From: Micromonospora vinacea
GTDB lineage: Bacteria > Actinomycetota > Actinomycetes > Mycobacteriales > Micromonosporaceae
Direction: 5' to 3'
Length of the DNA stretch: 64,000 nucleotides
Assembly: GCF_015751785.1 (NCBI RefSeq)
Contig: NZ_JADOTY010000001.1
Coordinates: forward strand, 3,906,001 to 3,970,000
A program made the translations under genes and the position numbers. A model generated the notes under the pieces. That model did not search any database. It was given only the letters and a program-made list of their open reading frames with translations, and was not told the origin of the DNA. The first letter of the stretch is position 1, and each line of letters begins with the position of its first letter. Positions 34,642 through 43,009 of the stretch are shown in pieces.

Positions 34642-35157
34642 TCAGTCCGACAGTTCGATGATCGGTAGTTGACTGACGACCGCCGTCATGATCATGGGGG
34701 CGTCACCGTCACACTGGTTGACCGAGACCGCTACCCACCGGCCCTTGGTCACCGTCGGCCCCCAGACGGTCAGATCGCCGTAGCAGTCAAGGCCGCAGAG
34801 CGACTGGAACAGCGCCGGCATGGGTTCACCAGCCTGATGCCGAAACAGCGGCACCCGCATGGAGACCGTGCGATGCGTACCCCACCTCCGGTCCAACTCC
34901 CGTACAACGAGGGCCAGGTTCGCTTCGGCGGCCTCCTCGGCCTGGTTCCATTCGGCGCCGTACACACCCGTCAGGGCCTCGCTCTCCCAGAGCGGGGCGA
35001 TCCGGAAGCCCTCGCCCCGGGTGCCGGTCCACTCACCGGTGGCCGGGTCCCCCTCGCCGACCGGTACGCCGCCCGTGGGCAGGTCCGCGGCGAGCAGCGA
35101 CTCGATGTCGGACACCGTCCGACCGGCGTCGAACACCTCACCGGCCCGGCCGGTCAC
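34642..35157 (-). CDS. Hypothetical protein, 171 residues
   Basis: I do not recognise the family. The protein is soluble and acidic, without signal or membrane segment, and starts at GTG 35157 after GAGGAG. It has a Trp-rich C-terminal half (DLTVWGPTVTKGRW, SVNQCDGDAPM) and three cysteines at the CGLDC and NQCDG stretches. Third codon positions are strongly G/C, which supports real coding. It lies 30 bases upstream of the IMPase-like gene on the same strand and might be co-transcribed with it. Confidence 0.6.
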   Translation of the reverse strand: MTGRAGEVFDAGRTVSDIESLLAADLPTGGVPVGEGDPATGEWTGTRGEGFRIAPLWESEALTGVYGAEWNQAEEAAEANLALVVRELDRRWGTHRTVSMRVPLFRHQAGEPMPALFQSLCGLDCYGDLTVWGPTVTKGRWVAVSVNQCDGDAPMIMTAVVSQLPIIELSD

Positions 35158-35226
35158 CGGGGGACTCCTCGTACCGCTGGCGGCCCGTACCGCATCGTCC
35201 GCACCACCCGTCTCCGTCGGCTCACC

Positions 35227-35252
35227 GGCCCTCGATCATCGCACCGAGGGCC
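35227..35252 (-). terminator. Hairpin after the DUF1801-type gene
   Basis: An 8-bp stem GGCCCTCG/CGAGGGCC (35227-35234 with 35245-35252) lies 25 bases downstream of the stop of the minus-strand gene at 35277. Confidence 0.45.
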
Positions 35253-35276
35253 AGCCGACGAGGGGGCGGGCGTCGG

Positions 35277-35723
35277 TCAGGAGACCGCCTTCTGCACCAA
35301 CTCGGTGATCTTCTTCGCCACGGCCGGGCTCCACAGCTGCAACGCGTACGCCACCGGCCAGAGGTCTCCGTCGTCGAGGTTGGCCGGGTCCTGGAAGCCC
35401 ACCGTCGAGTACCGGTAGTTGAACTTGCCGGAGTCCTGGAAGAAGACCACGATCTTGCCGTCCTCGTTCGCGTAGGCGGGCATCCCGTACCAGGTCTTCG
35501 GCGTCAAATCCGGGGCGGCGGCGGTCACCGTCACGTGCACCCGCTCGGCGAGCGCGCGGTCCTCCGGCTCCATCTGCGCGATCCGGTCGAGGACCGCCTG
35601 CAGCCCGTCCGCCTTCTTGGCGCCCTTCTTGCCTTCGGCGCGCAGCTCGTCGGCGCGCTCCTTCATCGCGGCCCGCTCCTCGGGGCTGAAACCGTCGGAC
35701 ACCGTCGTGGTCTTCGCGGACAT
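35277..35723 (-). CDS. DUF1801-family protein (YdhG-like)
   Basis: A 148-residue soluble protein. The start at ATG 35723 follows GGGAG with good spacing. The first third is charged and Lys/Glu-rich, probably helical; the rest fits the DUF1801 fold (KTWYGMPAYANEDGKIVVFFQDSGKF). Relatives include an iron-chaperone-like protein, but most members are uncharacterised. It is a single gene divergent from the acetyltransferase gene. Confidence 0.75.
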   Translation of the reverse strand: MSAKTTTVSDGFSPEERAAMKERADELRAEGKKGAKKADGLQAVLDRIAQMEPEDRALAERVHVTVTAAAPDLTPKTWYGMPAYANEDGKIVVFFQDSGKFNYRYSTVGFQDPANLDDGDLWPVAYALQLWSPAVAKKITELVQKAVS

Positions 35724-35931
35724 TCTCGGGCTCCCTCTCGTCGTCCAGGTCGGCGTGCTGCCGTTCACCTGGGGAAAGGCTAGGCCGCTCGACGCTGTCG
35801 GGCTTCTCGATTCCTGACCGGTCCGAAGCCGGACCGCAGGTGGCGGTCCTCGTGCCCGTGATTTGCTGGTCAGCGTGATCGGTGGCTAGGTTGTCGACCG
35901 AAGCAGAACGACCGGTCTAGGGAGTCCCGCC

Positions 35932-36693
35932 ATGAACATCACCGCCGATCGGATGGCAGCGGCATACTCCGACGCCATTGAGACCCTGTGCAGGACGAAC
36001 CCGAAGGGCTGGTACGCCGAGCGGGCTACCGCGCGCGCGGCGGTGACCCAGGCCGCCGTCGCGTCGCTCAACGCGGCCTACGACACGACGACCGAGCCGG
36101 ATCCCGGGTCGCTCGACGAGATGGCGACCGAGGTCGGCAGGCAGGCCGCGCACTGGTCGATCATGGTTCGGGGCGAGGCGGGTGACGAGGTCGCTGACCT
36201 CGCTGCCCGGCACGGGCTGCTCGCACGTAGTGAACTGCCCTTTCTGGCCTGCGCCACGGAGGACATCGTGTTGAGTGGCGGCTCGACGCAGCACCCGTCG
36301 GTGCGCCAGGTCGGCGCCGCCGAGAGCGACCTCTACACCGAGATCCTCACGCGGAGCTTCGAGGCCCCCGACGGCCTCTTCGGGTCGCTGATGGGCGGTG
36401 CGGTGCTCGACGCCGACTCCATCACCGGCTACCTCGCCGAGGAGTCCGGCCGGCCCGTCGGCACCGGGCTCGGGATGCGAAACTCTGGCATGGTCGGCGT
36501 GTTCAACATCGCCGTCCTCCCGTCCGCCCGAGGCCGTGGCCTGGGCCGGCTGATCACCGAGACGGTTCTGCGGGACGGCATCGCGGCCGGCGCGGACGCC
36601 GCGTACCTGCAGAGCAGCGCGATGGGTAGGCCGCTCTACGAGTCGATGGGCTTCGCGCTCGTGGAGACCTGGACCATGTTCCACGCGCGGTGA
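35932..36693 (+). CDS. GNAT-family N-acetyltransferase
   Basis: A 253-residue protein with a GNAT domain in the C-terminal half: the beta-bulge region VFNIAVLPSARGRGLGRLI holds the acetyl-CoA pyrophosphate-binding motif (R/Q-x-x-G-x-G/A form ARGRGLG), and YESMGFALVE is the usual last strand. The N-terminal half (about 110 residues) is an extra domain of unknown role. A TAGGTT -10-like box is at 35887-35892. The substrate cannot be named. Confidence 0.82.
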   Translation: MNITADRMAAAYSDAIETLCRTNPKGWYAERATARAAVTQAAVASLNAAYDTTTEPDPGSLDEMATEVGRQAAHWSIMVRGEAGDEVADLAARHGLLARSELPFLACATEDIVLSGGSTQHPSVRQVGAAESDLYTEILTRSFEAPDGLFGSLMGGAVLDADSITGYLAEESGRPVGTGLGMRNSGMVGVFNIAVLPSARGRGLGRLITETVLRDGIAAGADAAYLQSSAMGRPLYESMGFALVETWTMFHAR

Positions 36694-36738
36694 GGGACGA
36701 TTTTCGACCGGGCGGTGCCAGCGATGGGGGAGAGGGCG

Positions 36739-37458
36739 ATGACCTTCAGTGAGAACGTGCGCTCGGCATTTCGCCGAGGCGAGACCGAGGCCGTGGTGCG
36801 GATGAGCGAGGCCGAGATCGCGCGGGCCCAGGCGGCCGGCGACCCGGCGGGCGAGGTCGAGGCGCGGTACAGCCTCGCCCGGGTCGCGATTCGCGGCGGC
36901 GACCTGCCGGGCGGAGAGGCCCGGGCCCGGGAGGCTCTCGCGGTGGCGCTGCGCTCCGGCGACCGGGCCCTGGAGGAACGACCGAGGCACGTGCTCGCCG
37001 GCGTGGCGCGAATGTCCGGCGACCTGCGCCGCGCCCGGGACCTCTACCGGGAGAGCATCGCGCTCAACGAGGCCCTCGGCCAACCCAAGACGGTCAACTC
37101 CGAATATCACAACCTCGCGTTCTGCGAGCTGGGGCTGGGCAACCTCGACGTGGCGCGGACGCTGTTCGCCGAGAACCGCGAGCGGGTGTTCGACAACGGG
37201 TGGGCCGACTTCGTCCCGTACGTCTGCGTGGCCGGCGCCGCGCTCGCGTCCGCCGAGGGAGACCACTCGCGCGCGGCGCGGATGATCGGCGTCGCGGATG
37301 CCGCGTTCGCGGCGCTCGGCCAGGTGCCGGACCCGGACGACGCGGCGGACCTCGCCCGGATGCGCGCCGCCGCGGTCGAGGCGCTCGGCCCGACCGACTT
37401 CGACCAGAAGTACGCAGTGGGCCAGCACCTCGAGCCGCGGGCGGCCTTCGGCGTCTAG
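36739..37458 (+). CDS. Tetratricopeptide-type helical repeat protein
   Basis: A 239-residue, mostly helical protein rich in Ala, Arg and Glu with TPR-like units (for example ARYSLARVAIRGGDLPGGEARAREAL is one helix pair read over positions about 33-58). I chose ATG 36739, which follows GGAGAGG; ATG 36724 and GTG 36715 are also in frame. It resembles the C-terminal repeat region of large transcription regulators but has no DNA-binding domain. It may mediate protein contacts. Its stop shares the CTAG at 37455-37458 with the convergent gene. Confidence 0.65.
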   Translation: MTFSENVRSAFRRGETEAVVRMSEAEIARAQAAGDPAGEVEARYSLARVAIRGGDLPGGEARAREALAVALRSGDRALEERPRHVLAGVARMSGDLRRARDLYRESIALNEALGQPKTVNSEYHNLAFCELGLGNLDVARTLFAENRERVFDNGWADFVPYVCVAGAALASAEGDHSRAARMIGVADAAFAALGQVPDPDDAADLARMRAAAVEALGPTDFDQKYAVGQHLEPRAAFGV

Positions 37459-38171
37459 GCGGCCTCGGGTGAGGTCGAGGCTCGGGCGGCGGTGATGGTG
37501 CGCCCCCGCTCCGACTCTCCGAAGCGGTCGAGCATGGCGCGTACCTCGTCGGCGCTCACGTTGGCGCCGAACAACTCGCTGCCCGGTTCGAGTCGTACCC
37601 CCTCGGCCAGGCGGCCGGCGACGACCGGATCGAAGCCGAGCGCGTCCACCAGGGCCGCGACCTCGGCGAGGTCGGCGCTGTCGTCGCCAGCGATAGCGAT
37701 GGCCTTGCGGCCGGTCGCCCCCGCCGGCCGGGCCTCGTCCTCCAGGTCGTGGTAGCCCATGTGGTTGAACGCCTTCACGACGCGTGAGCCGGACAGGAAC
37801 GCCTGGACGGTCTCGCTCGACGAGGTACGCGGGTTGGTGAGGTCGTCGCGGATGCCGTCGATCTCCCACCAGTAGTTCATGGCATCGACCACGAGCTTGC
37901 CGCGCAACGCCTCGACGGGAACGCTGCGGTACTTGCCGAGGGGGAGGGCGAGGATGACGATGTCGGCGTCCGTCGCCGCGTCGACCGCCGTGGTGGCCTC
38001 GGCCCCCGGGGCGAGGACCTCGACGGTGAGGGCGATCTTCGCCGGGTCGCCGGAGCCGGCCACCCGCACCCGGTAGCCGGCGGCGACGGCGAGCCGGGCG
38101 AGCACCGTGCCCACCTTGCCGGCACCGAGGATGCCGAGGGTCGCAGGCCGGCTCCGGTCGTTGTCGTTCAT
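37455..38171 (-). CDS. NADPH-dependent F420 reductase-like NAD(P)-binding protein
   Basis: A 238-residue Rossmann protein: LGILGAGKVGTVLARL near the N-terminus, then VILALPLGKY, NYWWEIDGI and VVKAFNHMGYHDL, as in Fno-type NADPH:F420 oxidoreductases and related oxidoreductases. It follows two luciferase-like oxidoreductase genes on the same strand by 26 bases, so it may supply reduced F420 (or another hydride carrier) to them. The family is clear; cofactor use is inferred. Confidence 0.8.
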   Translation of the reverse strand: MNDNDRSRPATLGILGAGKVGTVLARLAVAAGYRVRVAGSGDPAKIALTVEVLAPGAEATTAVDAATDADIVILALPLGKYRSVPVEALRGKLVVDAMNYWWEIDGIRDDLTNPRTSSSETVQAFLSGSRVVKAFNHMGYHDLEDEARPAGATGRKAIAIAGDDSADLAEVAALVDALGFDPVVAGRLAEGVRLEPGSELFGANVSADEVRAMLDRFGESERGRTITAARASTSPEAA

Positions 38172-38197
38172 GTCGTCCTCTCGCTGGGAAGTGCTGA

Positions 38198-39226
38198 TCA
38201 GGCCAGCAGGTCGCGGACCATGGGGATCACCTTCGAGCCGTAGAGTTCCACGGCCCGCATGCGGGCGCTGGCCGGTTGCGCTCCGGCCGAGTAGATGAGG
38301 TCGAACCGGCCGACGCCGAGGCTGCGGATCGCGCCGGCCATCCGGCGGGCCACCGTCTCCGGTGAACCGATGTAGAGGGAGCCGTTCTCCACCTCCGAGT
38401 CGAACTCCTGACGGCGGATCGGTGGCCAGCCCCGCAGTTTGCCGATCCGATCTCGCATGATCCGGTAGTGCGGCCAGTAGATCTCCTTGGCCTGCTCGTC
38501 GGTGTCGGCGATGAAGCCCGGCGAGTGCATGCCGACCGGGTGCGCGGTCGTACCGAGCTGGTCGGCGGCCCGGCGGTAGAGGTCGATGTACGGCGCGAAG
38601 CGCTCGGGGGCGCCGCCGATGATGGCGAGCATGAGTGGCAGCCCGTACTGGGCGGTGCGGACGACCGACTGCGGGGAGCCACCCACACCGACCCAGGTGT
38701 CCAGGTGACCCGACTCGGTCTTCGGGAACACGTCGGCGTTCTCCAGCGGGGCCCGCAGGGTGCCGCTCCAGGTGACCGGCTTCTCGTCCAGCAACTTCAC
38801 GAACAGTTCGATCTTCTCCTCGAACAGCGTGTCGTAGTCGCGCAGGTCGTAGCCGAAGAGCGGGAACGACTCGGTGAACGAGCCGCGACCGAGGATGACC
38901 TCGGCTCGGCCGTTCGACAGAGCGTCCACTGTGGCGAAGCGCTGGAAGACCCGCACCGGGTCGTCCGAGCTCAGCACTGTCACGCCGGAGGCCAACCGGA
39001 TCCGCGAGGTGCGGGTGGCGATTCCGGCCAGCACCGTCTCCGGCGTGGAGACCGAGTACTCCGGCCGGTGGTGCTCGCCCAGCGCGATGACGTCGACCCC
39101 GAGTTGGTCGGCGAGCACGGCTTCGTCGACGACCTGCCGGATCGCCGCCGCGTGGGAGACGAGCTTGCCGGCGTCGTCCTCCGGTACGTCGCCGAACGTG
39201 TCCAGGCCGAACAGCAGATCAGACAT
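38198..39226 (-). CDS. Luciferase-like (LLM) flavin/F420-dependent oxidoreductase, first copy
   Basis: A 342-residue TIM-barrel LLM protein (IALGEHHRPEYSVSTPE, LASGVTVLSSDDPVRVFQ, ATVDALSNGRAEVILGRGSF). I chose ATG 39226, which overlaps the end of the other LLM gene by 8 bases; the longer frame to 39274 would run deep into that gene. It catalyses an unknown oxidation with FMN or F420. It is nearly collinear with its neighbour, so the pair arose by tandem duplication. Confidence 0.85.
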   Translation of the reverse strand: MSDLLFGLDTFGDVPEDDAGKLVSHAAAIRQVVDEAVLADQLGVDVIALGEHHRPEYSVSTPETVLAGIATRTSRIRLASGVTVLSSDDPVRVFQRFATVDALSNGRAEVILGRGSFTESFPLFGYDLRDYDTLFEEKIELFVKLLDEKPVTWSGTLRAPLENADVFPKTESGHLDTWVGVGGSPQSVVRTAQYGLPLMLAIIGGAPERFAPYIDLYRRAADQLGTTAHPVGMHSPGFIADTDEQAKEIYWPHYRIMRDRIGKLRGWPPIRRQEFDSEVENGSLYIGSPETVARRMAGAIRSLGVGRFDLIYSAGAQPASARMRAVELYGSKVIPMVRDLLA

Positions 39227-40268
39227 GGTTGGGCTCCTTAGCCAGCAGCTCCCGGACCCGCGGCGCGACCTCACTGCCCAGCAGTTGGATGGTGCGCGCG
39301 CGTGCCTCGCGGGGCAGGTGCATGATGTCGTACTTCAGGTCGAAGCGGCTCAGCCGCAGGTCGCGAGCGACAGTGGCGATCTTCTGCGCCACCGTCTCGG
39401 GTGAACCGACGAAGAGCGCCCCGTGGTCGATTTCGGCCTCGTAGCGCGCGCGGTCCGGTTTGTAGAAGCCGCGTTCGGCGGCCAGAGCCGCCACGACCGG
39501 CTGCCAGTATCGCCACCACGTCTCCACCGCCTCCTCGTCGGTGTCTGCGACAAGGCCGAGTGAGTGCTGCCCGATTGGCTGCAGGGTATGCCCGAATTGT
39601 TCGAGCGCCCTGGTGTAGAGGTCGACGTGGCCGGCGAAGCGCTGGGGACGCCCGCCGATGATCGCGAGCATGAGCGGACGTCCGTGCCGGGCGGCCCGGA
39701 TCACCGAGTTCGGGCTTCCCCCGACACCGATCCAGGTCGGGATGCCGCCGGGCCGCATCCGTGGGTGCAGGCGCTGCGCGGTCAGCGGGCTTCGTACCGT
39801 GCCGGACCAGGTGACCGGTTCGTCCTGCTGCAGCCGCAGGAAGAGGTCCAGCTTCTCCTCGAACAACCGCTCGTAGTCGGCCAGGTCGTAACCGAACAGC
39901 GGAAACGACTCGGTCGCCGACGCGCGCCCGAGGACGATCTGGGCGCGGCCGTCGGAGACGGCGTCGAGGGTGGAGAACTCGTGGTAGAGCCGTACCGGGT
40001 CGTTGGTGCTGAGCACTGTGACCGAGGTGCCGAGGCGAATCCGCTCGGTCGCCGTCGCGACCGCTGCCAGCAACACGGGTGTCGCCGAGTCGTTGTGACC
40101 CTCGCGGTAGTGCTCACCGACGCTGAACACGTCGATTCCGGCCGACTCGGCGAGCCGTGCCTCGTCCACCAGCAGCCGTACGGTCTCGGCGTCGCTGAGG
40201 ACGCGGTCGCCGTCGGTGGCCACCTCCCCGAACGAGTTGAGCCCCAGCTCGAAGTCTGCAGCTGCCAT
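39219..40268 (-). CDS. Luciferase-like (LLM) flavin/F420-dependent oxidoreductase, second copy
   Basis: A 349-residue paralogue of the next gene, sharing the same landmarks (FSVGEHYREGHNDSATP, LGTSVTVLSTNDPVRLYH, ESFPLFGYDLADYERLFEEK). It is the first gene of a three-gene minus-strand operon with its paralogue and an F420-reductase-like gene. A divergent MarR gene lies 109 bases away, and two matching palindromes lie between them. The substrate is unknown; small-molecule detoxification is plausible for a MarR-controlled oxidoreductase. Confidence 0.85.
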   Translation of the reverse strand: MAAADFELGLNSFGEVATDGDRVLSDAETVRLLVDEARLAESAGIDVFSVGEHYREGHNDSATPVLLAAVATATERIRLGTSVTVLSTNDPVRLYHEFSTLDAVSDGRAQIVLGRASATESFPLFGYDLADYERLFEEKLDLFLRLQQDEPVTWSGTVRSPLTAQRLHPRMRPGGIPTWIGVGGSPNSVIRAARHGRPLMLAIIGGRPQRFAGHVDLYTRALEQFGHTLQPIGQHSLGLVADTDEEAVETWWRYWQPVVAALAAERGFYKPDRARYEAEIDHGALFVGSPETVAQKIATVARDLRLSRFDLKYDIMHLPREARARTIQLLGSEVAPRVRELLAKEPNHV

Positions 40269-40320
40269 CGTCTCCTCCTCGGTGCAATCCGGCGGCGGCC
40301 CACGGACGAGGACCTACCGG

Positions 40321-40361
40321 TTGACGTGTCAATGATGCTAACTTGGCGATTGACACGTCAA
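40321..40361. promoter_or_regulatory. Twin MarR-type operators
   Basis: TTGACGTGTCAA (40321-40332) and TTGACACGTCAA (40350-40361) are exact reverse complements of each other and each is a near-palindrome (TTGAC-N2-GTCAA). Their centres are 29 bp apart, about three helical turns, so two dimers would bind the same face. They lie between the divergent MarR and LLM genes and include TTGAC -35-like elements. Confidence 0.75.
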
Positions 40362-40377
40362 TTCCCGGGAGAGTGAG

Positions 40378-40869
40378 ATGACGGAGGCCACACCCGGCCG
40401 GCGGGGCGGGCGCCAACTCCCCACCGCCGACGAACTGCGGATCTGGCGGGACTTCATCGAGACGACGGCAGCGCTCGGCTCCCGGCTCGAGTCCCGCCTG
40501 CAGAGCGACTCGTCGCTCTCGACGGGGGACTACGCCGTGCTCCTCGCCCTCACCGAGGCGGAGGGTCAGGCGATGCGGTCGTCCGAACTCGCCGCGCACA
40601 TCGGGTGGGAGCGGAGCCGGCTCTCCCACCACCTCGGGCGGATGGAGCGGCGCGGCCTGATCCGCCGCCAGGAGTGCGCGACGGTGCCCCGTGGGGCGGA
40701 GGTGCTGCTCACGACGGCCGGAGCCGAGGCGTTCAAGGGGGCCACCTTTCCGCACCTGCGCGCCATCCGTGAACTCTTCGTCGACGCCCTCACCCCGGAC
40801 CAGATCGCCGCTGCGGGCGAGATCGCCGCGGCGCTGCGAGCGCGGCTCGACGTCCTGGGCAAGGACTGA
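40378..40869 (+). CDS. MarR-family transcriptional regulator
   Basis: A 163-residue winged-helix protein (MRSSELAAHIGWERSRLSHHLGRMERRGLIRR is the recognition region, spanning residues about 63-93). The ATG follows GGGAGAG. It should act as a dimer that binds the two palindromes just upstream and so control itself and the divergent oxidoreductase operon. The small-molecule ligand is unknown. Confidence 0.88.
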   Translation: MTEATPGRRGGRQLPTADELRIWRDFIETTAALGSRLESRLQSDSSLSTGDYAVLLALTEAEGQAMRSSELAAHIGWERSRLSHHLGRMERRGLIRRQECATVPRGAEVLLTTAGAEAFKGATFPHLRAIRELFVDALTPDQIAAAGEIAAALRARLDVLGKD

Positions 40870-40994
40870 CCCCTGACGGATAGTGATCGGTCAATTGCTA
40901 AGGGCTATGCCCGGGTGGTCCAATCCTCCAGGAACCCGCCAATCCGCCTGCCCTGGCTGAGACGGCGACGGCTGCCGCCCCGGGAGGTACGACC

Positions 40995-42956
40995 ATGATC
41001 GAGACCGCCGCAGCAGAGGCCCGCCGCGTTCGACAGGGCCAACCCGGCCCCGGGCGTACGGAGTCGGTGCTGCCGGAACTGCGGGAGATGTGGTGGGAGA
41101 CAGGGGTGCGGGCGCGCGCGGAGGCCGGCGTCTTCGCCGTCTTCGCGGAGTTGCCCAGGCTCGTCTGGACGGCCCTCGGTATCAGTTGGCGCGCGGACCG
41201 GCTCCGTACCGGTGTGGTGGCCGCGGCGACTGTCGGCGCGGGGGTGATGGCCGCCTTCGGCCTGTTGGCCACGCAGCGGGTGTTGGTGGAACTGTTCGCC
41301 GGCGGACCCACCGCCGACAAGGTACGGGCGGCGCTGCCCGCGCTGGCCGTGCTGGCGGCGACGGTCGCGCTCCGCGCGGGGATGGGCATCGCCACCGGGT
41401 ACGCGCAGAACGGGTTGACGCCCCGGGTGAGCCGTGAGGTGGAGCGGGGCCTGTTCGAGGTGTCTACAGCGGTCCGGTTGGAGGCGTTCGACGCCGACGC
41501 GTTCGCCGATGACATGGAACGCGCCTCGCGAGGCACCGAGTCGACGATCGGGCTGGTGCAGGCGTCGATGAACCTGCTGGCCGGGCTGGCCGGGCTGCTC
41601 GCCGTGGCGGCTGCCGTCATCGTCATCCATCCGCTGCTGCTGCTGGCGCTGCTGGTCGCCACGGTGCCCAACGCGTGGGCGTCGTTGCGGGCCGGGCATC
41701 TGCGCTACCAGACGTACACCACCGGCTCGGTGCGCCGACGTCGACTGTGGCTGCTGCACAAGTTGATGGCCGAACGCGCCTCGGCCCCGGAGTTGCGTTC
41801 CTACGGGCTGCGCCGTTTCCTGCTCGACCAGTACGACCGGGTGATGCAGGTGGAGACCGACATCCAGCTCGCCCTCGCCCGGCGGGTCACCACCACCACC
41901 ACTGTCGGCGCGATCGTCGGTGGCCTCGCCACCGGCACCGTCTACGCCCTGCTCGGGCTGCTGCTCCTGGACGGGCAGATCCCGCTCGCCGCGGCGGCGA
42001 CCTGTGTCATCGCGGTGCAGTCCGCGCAACGGTCGCTGGCCATCGCCACCTTCCAGGTCGACCACGTCTACACCGAGGGGCAGCACTTCGGCGACTACAC
42101 CGGCTTCATGACCCGCGCCGACGCGTACCTGCCCGACAGCACCGGATCGGTAGCCGCGGCCGACCCCGATCGGCTGCGCGAGTTGACAGTCGGCGCGGTG
42201 AGCCTGAGTTACCCCGACCGGGAGGTCCCCGCCGTCGACGGCGTCACATTGACGATCACTGCCGGGCAGACTGTCGCGTTCGTCGGGGAGAACGGCTCGG
42301 GCAAGACGACCCTCGCCGCGATGATCGCCGGCCTCCGCGCCCCCACGGAGGGCAGCATCGAGTGGAACGGCCGCCCGTTGTCGGACTGGGACGTCGACGG
42401 GCTGCGGGCCCGCATCGCGGTGGTGACGCAGGAGTACCACAAGTGGCCGTTCACCGCGGCCACCAACATCGCCATCGGCGACGTCGACAGCGAGGCCCGG
42501 CAGGATCGCATCGAGGCCGCCGCCGGCCGCGCGGTCGCCCACGACATGATCAACGACCTTCCCCACGGGTACGAGACGCTGCTCGACCGGACCTTCGCGC
42601 GCGGCCAGGACCTCTCCGGCGGGCAGTGGCAGCGCATCACCGCGGCCCGTGGGTTCCTGCGCGACGCCGAACTGCTGATCATGGATGAGCCGTCCTCGGC
42701 GCTCGACCCCCGGGCCGAGGACGCCCTGTTCCAGACCATTCGGGACCGCCGAGGTCGTGCCACCACGATCCTCATCACGCACCGGCTCGCCAACGTCCGG
42801 CATGCCGACCGGATCTTCGTCCTGCACCACGGCCGGCTGGTCGAGGCGGGCACACACGCCGACCTGGTCGCCACCGGCGGTCGGTACGCCGAACTGTTCG
42901 CCCTCCAGGCTGCCGGCTACGACGCGAACCTGGCCGAGGGTCACCGGCACACCTGA
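40995..42956 (+). CDS. ABC transporter with fused permease and ATPase (exporter type)
   Basis: A 653-residue half-transporter. Residues to about 390 are the membrane domain; the nucleotide-binding domain follows (Walker A GENGSGKTT near 432, signature LSGGQWQR near 540, Walker B LLIMDEPSSALDP and the switch His in ITHRLA). It would work as a homodimer, moving an unknown substrate out of the cell. The ATG follows GGGAGGT. A two-component system that starts 53 bases downstream may regulate it, but this cannot be shown here. Confidence 0.88.
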   Translation: MIETAAAEARRVRQGQPGPGRTESVLPELREMWWETGVRARAEAGVFAVFAELPRLVWTALGISWRADRLRTGVVAAATVGAGVMAAFGLLATQRVLVELFAGGPTADKVRAALPALAVLAATVALRAGMGIATGYAQNGLTPRVSREVERGLFEVSTAVRLEAFDADAFADDMERASRGTESTIGLVQASMNLLAGLAGLLAVAAAVIVIHPLLLLALLVATVPNAWASLRAGHLRYQTYTTGSVRRRRLWLLHKLMAERASAPELRSYGLRRFLLDQYDRVMQVETDIQLALARRVTTTTTVGAIVGGLATGTVYALLGLLLLDGQIPLAAAATCVIAVQSAQRSLAIATFQVDHVYTEGQHFGDYTGFMTRADAYLPDSTGSVAAADPDRLRELTVGAVSLSYPDREVPAVDGVTLTITAGQTVAFVGENGSGKTTLAAMIAGLRAPTEGSIEWNGRPLSDWDVDGLRARIAVVTQEYHKWPFTAATNIAIGDVDSEARQDRIEAAAGRAVAHDMINDLPHGYETLLDRTFARGQDLSGGQWQRITAARGFLRDAELLIMDEPSSALDPRAEDALFQTIRDRRGRATTILITHRLANVRHADRIFVLHHGRLVEAGTHADLVATGGRYAELFALQAAGYDANLAEGHRHT

Positions 42957-42996
42957 ACCGTCCAGTCGGACCTTCTCCCGCTGGATCGCGGGAGGC

Positions 42997-43002
42997 TAGG
43001 CT
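42997..43002 (+). promoter_or_regulatory. TAGGCT -10 box of a leaderless histidine-kinase transcript
   Basis: TAGGCT ends 7 bases before the ATG at 43010, and no ribosome-binding site is present, as expected when the mRNA starts at the start codon. The spacing is the same as at 47689. Confidence 0.55.
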
Positions 43003-43009
43003 TCGGCCC

